DNA of 12,435 bases from an uncultured Bacilli bacterium (lineage in GTDB: Bacteria; Bacillota_I; Bacilli_A; RF39; UBA660). The notes under the pieces were generated by a model. That model saw only the letters and a program-made list of their open reading frames with translations, searched no databases and was not told the origin of the DNA. The position numbers and the translations under genes are program-made. Positions 7,118-12,435 of this stretch are shown here, piece after piece; the first letter of the stretch is position 1; the number at the start of each line of letters is the position of its first letter. Where the stretch lies: positions 5,166-17,600 of the forward strand of contig CARZYU010000018.1 of NCBI GenBank assembly GCA_949113215.1. Direction: 5' to 3'.

Positions 7118-7190
7118 CGGTACATTAATTATCCCATAGATTGTCCTTACTTGATTCCGGCTTGTAAGGTCAAAAAGAAGGAGAAAGTTT
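7118..7190 (+). promoter_or_regulatory. rplM 5' leader, candidate L13 autoregulatory leader
   Basis: The transcribed leader of rplM contains a hairpin, CCTTAC (7145-7150) with GTAAGG (7164-7169), and a 13-base loop containing GATTCCGGC. It stands shortly before the ribosome binding site AAGGAG (7178-7183). A structured L13 leader is a known ribosomal-protein feedback element upstream of rplM-rpsI in Bacilli. Position, size and a hairpin close to the Shine-Dalgarno fit. The match to the published family is by position and general shape only; a covariance model was not run. Confidence 0.5.
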
Positions 7191-7622
7191 ATGACAAGTT
7201 ACATGCAAAAAAAAGAAACTGTAGAACGCAAATGGTATGTCATCGACGCAGAGGGACAACCTCTAGGACGTGTTGCTAGTAAAGCTGCTGTCTTATTGCG
7301 TGGAAAACATAAGCCTACGTTCACTCCACATATTGATTGTGGTGATTACGTTATCATTATCAATGCAAAGAAAGTGGAATTAACAGGAAACAAATTAGAA
7401 AACAAAATGTATTACAATCACTCTATGTATCCAGGTGGATTAAGAGAAAGAAATGCAAAGACGATGAGAGAACAATATCCAATCGAAATGATGGAACGAG
7501 CTGTCAAAGGTATGCTTCCACACAATCGTTTGGGACGTCAAATGTATAAAAAATTATTTGTTTACGAAGATGAAAAACATTTACATGAGGCACAAAAGCC
7601 TGAAGTAATTGGTTTGAAGTAA
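7191..7622 (+). CDS. rplM: 50S ribosomal protein L13
   Basis: L13 is an early-assembly protein of the large subunit. The 143-residue product carries the family motifs [46 protein letters not shown], the MYPGGL segment, [16 protein letters not shown] and the terminal HEAQKPEV. The ATG at 7191 lies 7 bases after AAGGAG; a second in-frame ATG at 7203 is too far from that site. The rpsI ribosome binding site begins inside the rplM stop codon, indicating tight coupling. Confidence 0.98.
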   Translation: MTSYMQKKETVERKWYVIDAEGQPLGRVASKAAVLLRGKHKPTFTPHIDCGDYVIIINAKKVELTGNKLENKMYYNHSMYPGGLRERNAKTMREQYPIEMMERAVKGMLPHNRLGRQMYKKLFVYEDEKHLHEAQKPEVIGLK

Positions 7623-7635
7623 GGAGGGTAAGGAC

Positions 7636-8061
7636 ATGGCAAAAGAAAAGAAAAACGTATATACAGGAACTGGTCGTAGAAAGACGAGTGTTGCTCGTGT
7701 TACATTAACTTCTGGAAAAGGTAAGATTACCGTAAATGGAAGAGATGTCAATGAGTATTTCCCATATGAAACTTTAGTAATGGATCTTACTCAACCACTT
7801 GATTTAACGAACACAAGAGATATGTTTGATGTGGATGCTTCTGTCACAGGTGGAGGATTCCAAGGTCAAACGGGAGCCATTCGTTTAGGAATTACAAGAG
7901 CGCTTTTGGATTATGATAAGACAACAGCAAGTGATTCAGAAAATAGTTTCCGTAAAACACTTAAAACAGCAGGATTCATCACAAGAGATGCTCGTAAGAA
8001 AGAACGTAAGAAACCAGGATTAAAGAAAGCACGTCGTGCACCACAATTTAGTAAACGTTAA
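7636..8061 (+). CDS. rpsI: 30S ribosomal protein S9
   Basis: S9 lies in the head of the small subunit, and its C-terminal tail reaches the anticodon loop of P-site tRNA. The 141-residue product shows [14 protein letters not shown] near the N-terminus, the [21 protein letters not shown] motif (about 69-89), a basic region and the invariant end RRAPQFSKR with the terminal Lys-Arg. The N-terminus carries about 7 extra residues compared with the shortest forms. The ribosome binding site AAGGAGGGT is at 7621-7629. It closes the rplM-rpsI pair and is followed by a strong terminator. Confidence 0.98.
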   Translation: MAKEKKNVYTGTGRRKTSVARVTLTSGKGKITVNGRDVNEYFPYETLVMDLTQPLDLTNTRDMFDVDASVTGGGFQGQTGAIRLGITRALLDYDKTTASDSENSFRKTLKTAGFITRDARKKERKKPGLKKARRAPQFSKR

Positions 8062-8081
8062 TTACGTATCAAAGTTTTCGA

Positions 8082-8106
8082 AAGGTTCGCATTGGCGAAC
8101 TTTTTT
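8082..8106 (+). terminator. Strong intrinsic terminator after rpsI
   Basis: AAGGTTCGC (8082-8090) pairs with GCGAACTTT (8095-8103) through a 4-base loop, with a single G-T wobble, and is followed by T through 8106. It closes the ribosomal part of the window. Confidence 0.9.
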
Positions 8107-8147
8107 GTGTTCAGTTCGAGGAAAGAAGGCCACATGGATCCTTCGTA

Positions 8148-8156
8148 TGGTATACT
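8148..8156 (+). promoter_or_regulatory. Extended -10 promoter for the ABC-F gene
   Basis: TG-G-TATACT at 8148-8156 is an extended -10 element (TATACT is 5 of 6). No good -35 is visible 17 bases upstream. Transcription from about 8163 would produce a leader of about 100 bases that carries the small leader reading frame and the three-armed repeat. Confidence 0.55.
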
Positions 8157-8200
8157 AAATTTAAGAATAGATAAATAATAATTTGGAAAGAGGTGATAAC

Positions 8201-8221
8201 ATGAGAATATTAACAAAATAA
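8201..8221 (+). CDS. Six-codon leader peptide upstream of the ABC-F gene
   Basis: ATG at 8201 opens a frame encoding MRILTK and ends at the TAA at 8219-8221. It has a strong ribosome binding site (AGAGGTG at 8189-8195, 5 bases before the ATG). It is followed after 4 bases by the first arm of an alternating hairpin that reaches to the ABC-F start. Short, well-initiated leader frames of this type precede many inducible ribosome-targeting resistance genes, where a drug-stalled ribosome changes mRNA folding. I do not recognise the peptide sequence. Its expression is inferred from the binding site and location. Confidence 0.6.
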   Translation: MRILTK

Positions 8222-8225
8222 GTTG

Positions 8226-8264
8226 GGCATAAACTTTGATTATGCCGAAAAAGGGAGGCATAAT
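8226..8264 (+). promoter_or_regulatory. Three-armed attenuator controlling ABC-F translation
   Basis: Arm 1 GGCATAA (8226-8232) and arm 3 GGCATAA (8257-8263) are identical, and arm 2 TTATGCC (8240-8246) is complementary to both. Arms 1-2 form a 7-bp hairpin with a 7-base loop. Arms 2-3 form an 8-bp hairpin (adding A8239-T8264) with a 10-base loop, and this holds the Shine-Dalgarno GGGAGG (8253-8258) and ends at the start codon (8265). The two structures exclude each other. Inferred logic: a ribosome reaching the leader stop covers arm 1, so 2-3 forms and translation is off; a ribosome halted early leaves arm 1 free, so 1-2 forms and translation is on. Confidence 0.65.
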
Positions 8265-9767
8265 ATGTTAGAAATAAAAGATTTAAGTGTATCTATTAAC
8301 GATAGATATTATATAAAAAATTTAAACTTAACATTAAATAATGGTGATAAGCTCGCTATTATTGGTGAAGAAGGAAATGGGAAGTCTACTTTATTAAAAT
8401 CCATTTTAGGTATATGTGAATATGCAGAGGTAACAGGAGATATTGATTTTAAAGGTAATCGAGTTGGTTATTTAGAGCAATCTATCAATGATGAAAATAT
8501 TGACAAAAACGTTTATGATTTTTTATTTGCAAATGAAAATGATTATTATAATAAGATTAGCAATTTATACAAATATCTAGATTTCATTCATTTAAGTGAT
8601 GAAATATTAAAACAAAAAATAGGTACATTATCTGGTGGAGAAAAAGTAAAAATTTGTATCCTAAGGCTATTATTAAATGAATATGATATTTTATTTTTAG
8701 ATGAACCTACGAATGATTTAGACATGGAAACATTGGAATGGTTAGAAAAATTCATTAATCATACCGATAAACCCATTATGTATGTTTCTCATGATGAAAC
8801 ATTATTATCTAATACTGCAAATATGATTTTACATCTTGAACAAATCATGAAAAAAACGGATTGTAGACACACGTTACGGAAAGTCGGTTATGACACCTAT
8901 GTTGAACAAAGACTTAGAAGTTTAGAACATCAAACACAAGTTGCAAGATCTGAGAAAAGAGAGTTTAACAAACAACAAGAAAAATTGCAAAGAATCATGC
9001 AGAAAGTGGAATACCAGCAGAATACCATTTCAAGAAGTGATCCCCATGGCGCTAAAGTTTTAAAAAAGAAAATGCATTCTTTAAAATCACAAGAAAAGAA
9101 AATGGATCATATGGAATTAACCGAAGTACCAGATGTTGAGGAAAGTATTCATTTCTTTTTTGAGGATGTTGATATTCCAAAAACAAAAAACGTTATTAAT
9201 CTAAAGATAGAACAATTAAAGGTCTTTGATAAAACGTTATCTAAAAATATAAAATTGGATGTGATTGGTAATACTCATCTATGTATTATTGGAAAAAATG
9301 GTGTAGGAAAGTCAACATTAATGAAAATAATTTATCAGGAATTAAAAGACAGGACCGATATTAGGGTTGGATATATGCCACAAACATATGATGATATTCT
9401 AAATGATTATGAATATGTATTGGATTTTATTGCCCCACATGGTAATAAAGAGGAAATGACCAAGGCAAGAATGCTTTTAGGTAATATGAAATTTACTAGA
9501 GAAGAGATGCTTAGTAAAATAAAAGATTTGAGTAATGGGACAAAGGCCAAACTATTTCTTGTGAAATTGGTATTAGATAAGTGCAACGTTTTGATACTCG
9601 ATGAGCCTACAAGAAATGTTAGCCCTTTATCCAATCCAGTGATTCGAAAAGTTTTAAGGGAATATCATGGGGCGATTATCAGTGTATCTCATGATCGAAA
9701 GTATATTAACGAAGTTATTGATCATTTATATACTTTAACACCAAAAGGATTATTAAAAGAAAAATAG
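8265..9767 (+). CDS. ABC-F family ATPase, probable ribosome protection protein
   Basis: ABC-F proteins have two fused ABC domains and no membrane part; many act on the ribosome E site and dislodge antibiotics. The 500-residue product has NBD1 with Walker A GEEGNGKST (34-42), signature LSGGE (122-126), Walker B with DEPTNDLD (146-153) and His176. A charged helical linker of about 195-290 includes the SRSDPHG turn (256-262), where tRNA-contacting loops lie in the family. NBD2 has Walker A GKNGVGKST (343-351), signature LSNGT (422-426), DEPTRNVSPLS (446-456) and His476. The ATG at 8265 follows GGGAGG; the frame is open further upstream to 8223 (TTG) but that overlaps the leader hairpin. Base composition is AT-richer than the map end of the window, suggesting transfer. 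Subfamily and drug class cannot be named. Confidence 0.85.
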   Translation: MLEIKDLSVSINDRYYIKNLNLTLNNGDKLAIIGEEGNGKSTLLKSILGICEYAEVTGDIDFKGNRVGYLEQSINDENIDKNVYDFLFANENDYYNKISNLYKYLDFIHLSDEILKQKIGTLSGGEKVKICILRLLLNEYDILFLDEPTNDLDMETLEWLEKFINHTDKPIMYVSHDETLLSNTANMILHLEQIMKKTDCRHTLRKVGYDTYVEQRLRSLEHQTQVARSEKREFNKQQEKLQRIMQKVEYQQNTISRSDPHGAKVLKKKMHSLKSQEKKMDHMELTEVPDVEESIHFFFEDVDIPKTKNVINLKIEQLKVFDKTLSKNIKLDVIGNTHLCIIGKNGVGKSTLMKIIYQELKDRTDIRVGYMPQTYDDILNDYEYVLDFIAPHGNKEEMTKARMLLGNMKFTREEMLSKIKDLSNGTKAKLFLVKLVLDKCNVLILDEPTRNVSPLSNPVIRKVLREYHGAIISVSHDRKYINEVIDHLYTLTPKGLLKEK

Positions 9768-9773
9768 ATATTT

Positions 9774-9782
9774 TGGTACAAT
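9774..9782 (+). promoter_or_regulatory. Possible extended -10 promoter for the yjaB-like gene
   Basis: TG-G-TACAAT at 9774-9782 matches an extended -10 with TACAAT 5 of 6. It lies just after the ABC-F stop and about 40 bases before the next start codon. No -35 hexamer is seen. The downstream gene could equally be read from the ABC-F transcript, as no terminator separates them. Confidence 0.35.
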
Positions 9783-9823
9783 AAATATAACAAATGACAC
9801 TGGAATCATTAGGAGAAATGATT

Positions 9824-10270
9824 ATGAAAGAAGTAAAGAGAGAAGAACGAAATGAAAATTTAATAAGAGAACTATTAAAAGTTTGGGAAAGTTCTGTAAG
9901 AGCAACCCATGAATTTTTATCGAAGGAAGAAATATTAGAAATTAAGAAATATGTTCCAGAAGCATTAAGTAGTATTTCTCGCTTAATCGTTGAGACAGAT
10001 GAAAATGACAATCCTATTGCATTTATGGGAATCGAAGATACCAAACTAGAAATGTTATTTATTGCTTCTAAATGTAGAGGTATGGGAATTGGTAAAACAA
10101 TGCTTTTATACGGGATAGAAAACTATGGTATAAATGATCTTGCAGTGAACGAAGATAATCTACAAGCAAAGGGTTTTTATGAACATATGGGATTTAAAGT
10201 TTATCAGAGAAATGAATTAGATGATCAAGGAAAACCTTATCCCGTTTTGTATATGAGATTAGAAAAATAA
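9824..10270 (+). CDS. GNAT acetyltransferase, YjaB-like
   Basis: A GNAT-fold N-acetyltransferase transferring an acetyl group from acetyl-CoA; its substrate is unknown. The 148-residue product closely follows the layout I recall for E. coli YjaB: VWESSVRATHEFLS (20-33), MLFIASKCRGMGIGK (77-91, the acetyl-CoA-binding motif A with R85-G86-M87-G88), AVNEDN (107-112), GFYEHMGF (117-124) and DDQGKPYPVLYM (133-144). The start at 9824 is chosen because AGGAG (9811-9815) lies 8 bases before it. Earlier in-frame ATGs at 9794 and 9818 have no suitable site; the one at 9818 is only 2 bases after AGGAG. It follows the ABC-F gene by 56 bases and precedes another GNAT gene by 27. Confidence 0.85.
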   Translation: MKEVKREERNENLIRELLKVWESSVRATHEFLSKEEILEIKKYVPEALSSISRLIVETDENDNPIAFMGIEDTKLEMLFIASKCRGMGIGKTMLLYGIENYGINDLAVNEDNLQAKGFYEHMGFKVYQRNELDDQGKPYPVLYMRLEK

Positions 10271-10297
10271 ATAACAATGTAGTAGGAGATTTTCCGT

Positions 10298-10792
10298 ATG
10301 GTAGAGTTTAAAAAAATAAGTGAATTTCCCAAGGGAACGTTATATCAACAATTGGTGGATGCTTATTCCTTTGATCCCAATTGTCAAATAGCTTGGGACG
10401 AGATGTGGAAAGAATACGATCATTTCTTTTATGAAAATTTAGATTCCATTGCAGATAAGTACGCCTTTGTAACAGTAGTGGATGGAATTGCAGTTGGACA
10501 TATCACATGGGATCCAAGAAATAGACCTGATTCTGTATCCATTGGACATAACTGTATCTTATCAGAATGGAAAGGTAGAGGATATGGAAAAATTCAATTG
10601 ATGGAAGCTGTTCGAAGAATCAAAGAATACAATGTAAAAAAGATAATCGTAACAACGAATGAAATGATGTTACCAGCTCAAAAAAATTATGAAAGCGTCG
10701 GTTTTATAAAGGTATCAGAAAGAATGAATAAAGAAACCCCATTTGCTGGAAATGATATTGATTATGAGATGGTATTAGAATCAAAATGTTAA
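10298..10792 (+). CDS. GNAT-family acetyltransferase
   Basis: A second acetyl-CoA-dependent transferase, not closely similar to the preceding one. The 164-residue product has an N-terminal region with aromatic residues (IAWDEMWKEYDHFFY, 31-45), a beta strand AVGHITWDPRN, then motif A at 86-105 with WKGRGYGK (91-98, R94-G95-Y96-G97), and the later PAQKNYESVGF (126-136). The start at 10298 follows AGGAG (10284-10288) after 9 bases. It is probably cotranscribed with the YjaB-like gene (27-base gap). The acetyl acceptor is unknown; antibiotic modification is possible given the ABC-F gene nearby, but nothing in this protein shows it. Confidence 0.85.
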   Translation: MVEFKKISEFPKGTLYQQLVDAYSFDPNCQIAWDEMWKEYDHFFYENLDSIADKYAFVTVVDGIAVGHITWDPRNRPDSVSIGHNCILSEWKGRGYGKIQLMEAVRRIKEYNVKKIIVTTNEMMLPAQKNYESVGFIKVSERMNKETPFAGNDIDYEMVLESKC

Positions 10793-10819
10793 GTTTTGGA
10801 AAACTCCAGTTTTGTTTCG

Positions 10820-10848
10820 TGTAAAAAATGACTTTTACATTATAGAAT
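10820..10848 (+). promoter_or_regulatory. Inverted-repeat operator and promoter of the XRE gene
   Basis: TGTAAAA (10820-10826) and TTTTACA (10833-10839) form a perfect 7-bp inverted repeat around 6 bases, 20 bases in total. TGTAAA within it can serve as a weak -35, with TAGAAT (10843-10848) as -10 at 17-base spacing. The repeat therefore covers the -35 region and the spacer. It precedes the gene for a DNA-binding XRE protein, so binding by that protein to its own promoter is a reasonable inference. Confidence 0.5.
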
Positions 10849-10868
10849 TGATGTGAAAGGAGAAGAAG

Positions 10869-11579
10869 ATGAATCAAGAAAAAATAGGAGCATTTATTGC
10901 TGCCTGCAGAAAAGAAAAAAAGATAACGCAAGCAGAGCTGGCAGAACAATTAGGAGTAACCGATCGCTCTGTTAGTAATTGGGAAACTGGTAAAAACATG
11001 CCAGATCTATCTTTGTTCAAACCATTATGTGAAATACTTGGTATTACCATAAATGAATTGTTAAGTGGAGAAAAACTAAATAAAAATAATTATCAAGAAA
11101 AATGGGAAGAGAATATCGTGAGTACCATTGATTATTCAACAAAAAAAATAAAGGCCTATAATCAAGTGATTTCTCTCATTCTAATCATCTTTGGTTTATT
11201 TGTTTCCATATCTTCCATTATGATTTTTCCAAGTGAAAGTAGTTGGAGTTCTATTTATTCTGTTTTTGGAATTATTTTATTTATGATTGGTATTTCAAGA
11301 ATCCTTCATAAAATGATATGGTATAAAAGACTATTATTGATAATCATTATTTTTGTTGGAACTATGGGAATTCTATTATTTACCGATTATATCAATGTTA
11401 AGAAGAATCAAGAGGCTCCCATGTTTCGTTTTGAAACAACGATGACAGGAAATGTGATTTATTACGATACTTTGTTTTATGATGTATACCGATGTAATTT
11501 CGATGAAGAAAAAGAGTATTGGGTAATTGAAAAAAATAGTAATCCTACCATAGAGGAATTAATTCATTACTGTAAATAA
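10869..11579 (+). CDS. Membrane-anchored XRE-family regulator
   Basis: A likely one-component regulator with a DNA-binding domain on the cytoplasmic side and a membrane part. The 236-residue product has an XRE helix-turn-helix at about 5-61 (ITQAELAEQLGVTDRSVSNW, 19-38). A charged linker follows, then three hydrophobic segments near 99-120, 127-147 and 153-172. The C-terminal region of about 64 residues (174-236) includes VIYYDTLFYDVYRCN (196-210), which I recall from related Bacillota regulators but cannot assign. With three membrane segments the tail should lie on the outer face, suiting a sensor (inference). The start at 10869 follows AAAGGAGA (10856-10863). Its signal and targets are unknown; neighbouring acetyltransferase genes or the next membrane gene are candidates. 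Confidence 0.8.
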   Translation: MNQEKIGAFIAACRKEKKITQAELAEQLGVTDRSVSNWETGKNMPDLSLFKPLCEILGITINELLSGEKLNKNNYQEKWEENIVSTIDYSTKKIKAYNQVISLILIIFGLFVSISSIMIFPSESSWSSIYSVFGIILFMIGISRILHKMIWYKRLLLIIIIFVGTMGILLFTDYINVKKNQEAPMFRFETTMTGNVIYYDTLFYDVYRCNFDEEKEYWVIEKNSNPTIEELIHYCK

Positions 11580-11645
11580 GGTGCATAACATTTAATAAAT
11601 TCAAAGATTTTTTCTTTTTATGACAAAAGTGTAAGGAAAGAAGGA

Positions 11646-11675
11646 TTGAAAGAAAAGGAATTTTTTTGCTACAAT
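11646..11675 (+). promoter_or_regulatory. Promoter of the PF06541-type membrane protein gene
   Basis: TTGAAA (11646-11651) and TACAAT (11670-11675) are 18 bases apart, and TG at 11667-11668 gives an extended -10. Transcription would start near 11682, giving a short leader of about 17 bases that begins around the Shine-Dalgarno AGAGG (11683-11687). Confidence 0.65.
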
Positions 11676-11698
11676 AAAGAAAAGAGGAATGTGATAAT

Positions 11699-12391
11699 AT
11701 GCAGTACCTTCCTGATACCAAGGAGAAGTGGAAAGATCTTCTTTTCAAAATCGTAATTCTTTTTGCCATTGGTGGCGTTTTTGGTTGTGTCTATGAAACG
11801 ATTCTTTGTTGGTTTCAACGAGGTCATTTTGAAAGTCGGCGTGGCGTCATTTATGGACCTTTTAATCCGGTGTATGCCTTTGGTGCCGTTGCCATGTATT
11901 TAGTGTTACGGAATTTTAAAAAACCACTTTCGATCTTTTGTTTTTCTGCCCTGACGGGAGGCGTGGTGGAATATATTTGTTCCTTCGTACAGGAAAATCT
12001 TTTTGGGACATTTTCTTGGAATTATACAAAGTATTTTATGAACTTCCATGGTAGAACTAGTTTATTTCACATGTTAGCTTGGGGATTTATGGGACTTGTT
12101 TTTATGGAAGTATTTTATCCTCTCATTGAAAAGGGTCTCTCTCGTATTCCTTTGAAAGCAAGATCAATTTTGGCATGGACGTTATCTGCTGTGATGTTCT
12201 TTGATATGGTAATTTCTTCGGTTGCCACAATCCGCTATAATCAAAGAGCGAAACATATTCCTGCTCGGAACTTTTTTGAAATCTATCTGGATGAATACTA
12301 TCCTGATGAATTGATCGATCGTGTTTATCCAAACAAGAAAAAAATTCCCGGAAAGGGAATTCATATTAAGGATTCTCAGAAAAACACTTAA
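11699..12391 (+). CDS. Putative ABC-transporter type IV / CmpB-like membrane protein (PF06541 type)
   Basis: A multi-pass membrane protein of a family named for a supposed ABC-transporter link whose function is poorly known. The 230-residue product has hydrophobic segments near 14-36, 55-71, 76-97, 122-146 and 157-179. Conserved family features are GGVFGCVYE (25-33), RRGVIYGPFNPVYAFGA (47-63), Glu91 in the third segment, FSWNY (105-109) and NFHGR (115-119). The C-terminal 50 residues are polar and basic. The start codon at 11699 is 11 bases after AGAGG, slightly long. It has its own promoter, no partner ATPase nearby, and overlaps a convergent gene by 4 bases at its stop. Confidence 0.8.
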   Translation: MQYLPDTKEKWKDLLFKIVILFAIGGVFGCVYETILCWFQRGHFESRRGVIYGPFNPVYAFGAVAMYLVLRNFKKPLSIFCFSALTGGVVEYICSFVQENLFGTFSWNYTKYFMNFHGRTSLFHMLAWGFMGLVFMEVFYPLIEKGLSRIPLKARSILAWTLSAVMFFDMVISSVATIRYNQRAKHIPARNFFEIYLDEYYPDELIDRVYPNKKKIPGKGIHIKDSQKNT

Positions 12392-12435
12392 CCAAGAGCA
12401 ATATCCAAAATCATCATTACCGAGAAACCGACGAG
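12388..12435 (-). CDS. 3' end of a convergent gene, possibly a ZIP-family metal transporter
   Basis: Read on the minus strand from the window edge, the frame is open for 15 codons (LVGFSVMMILDIALG) and ends in TAA at 12390-12388. The GFxxMMxLDxALG ending is typical of the last membrane helix of ZIP-family zinc/divalent metal transporters, as I recall it. The rest of the gene lies outside the window. Its stop overlaps the stop of the upstream membrane protein gene by 4 bases, tail to tail. Only 15 residues are visible, so the assignment is tentative. Confidence 0.5.
   Translation of the reverse strand, partial: LVGFSVMMILDIALG

Noticed and set aside
8223..8264. Longer ABC-F start from TTG at 8223
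   Set aside because: The extension translates the attenuator arms, has no suitable ribosome binding site, and the family N-terminus begins with MLEIKDLS at 8265.
9740..9777. ACCAAAA/TTTTGGT inverted repeat at the end of the ABC-F gene as terminator
   Set aside because: The loop is 24 bases, the stem AT-rich, and no T run follows; it only overlaps a possible -10 element.
10793..10816. AAAAC/GTTTT hairpin after the second GNAT gene as terminator
   Set aside because: Only five weak pairs and a broken T run; too little to call.
11603..11619. AAAGA/TCTTT hairpin with T run after the XRE gene
   Set aside because: A 5-bp stem with a single G-C pair is too weak to support a terminator call.
1..12435. 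Alternative genetic code (TGA as Trp), CRISPR arrays, tRNA or rRNA genes, insertion sequences
   Set aside because: TGA ends map, ecfA2 and truA, and Trp is encoded by TGG; no repeat-spacer array, tRNA cloverleaf, rRNA stretch or transposase frame was seen.

Overview
The window looks like a chromosome segment of a low-GC Bacillota, most likely of the Bacilli/Erysipelotrichia-type lineages. The left two thirds follow the Bacillus-style order map-infA-rpmJ-rpsM-rpsK-rpoA-rplQ-(ecfA1-ecfA2-ecfT)-truA-rplM-rpsI, with no rpsD between rpsK and rpoA. TGA acts as a stop (map, ecfA2, truA) and Trp is TGG, so the standard bacterial code fits. The species cannot be named from the sequence.

Positions 1-3240 hold the end of the large ribosomal operon: a 5'-truncated methionine aminopeptidase, IF-1, L36, S13, S11, RNA polymerase alpha and L17. 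Each gene has a strong Shine-Dalgarno site and gaps are short. A hairpin overlaps the rplQ stop. A short-chain dehydrogenase gene (3282-4037) with its own promoter and terminator then sits where Bacillus goes straight from rplQ to ecfA1. Positions 4106-6280 carry an EcfA1/EcfA2/EcfT set whose motifs are strongly degenerate, and truA follows it. A clear sigma-A promoter and an L13-leader-like hairpin precede rplM-rpsI, which end at a strong terminator near 8082-8106.

From about 8107 the content becomes accessory. First comes an ABC-F ribosome-protection-type ATPase, visibly AT-richer than the map end. It is preceded by a six-codon leader peptide and a three-armed repeat that can either free or mask its ribosome binding site. 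A YjaB-like acetyltransferase, a second GNAT acetyltransferase, a membrane-anchored XRE regulator with an upstream inverted repeat, and a PF06541-type membrane protein follow. The last 48 bases contain the 3' end of a convergent gene whose C-terminus looks like a ZIP metal transporter.

The observations most worth checking are two. (1) In the EcfA1/EcfA2 pair the lost motifs fall on one composite ATP site, while the other site stays largely complete. (2) The ABC-F leader has the layout of a ribosome-controlled translational attenuator.
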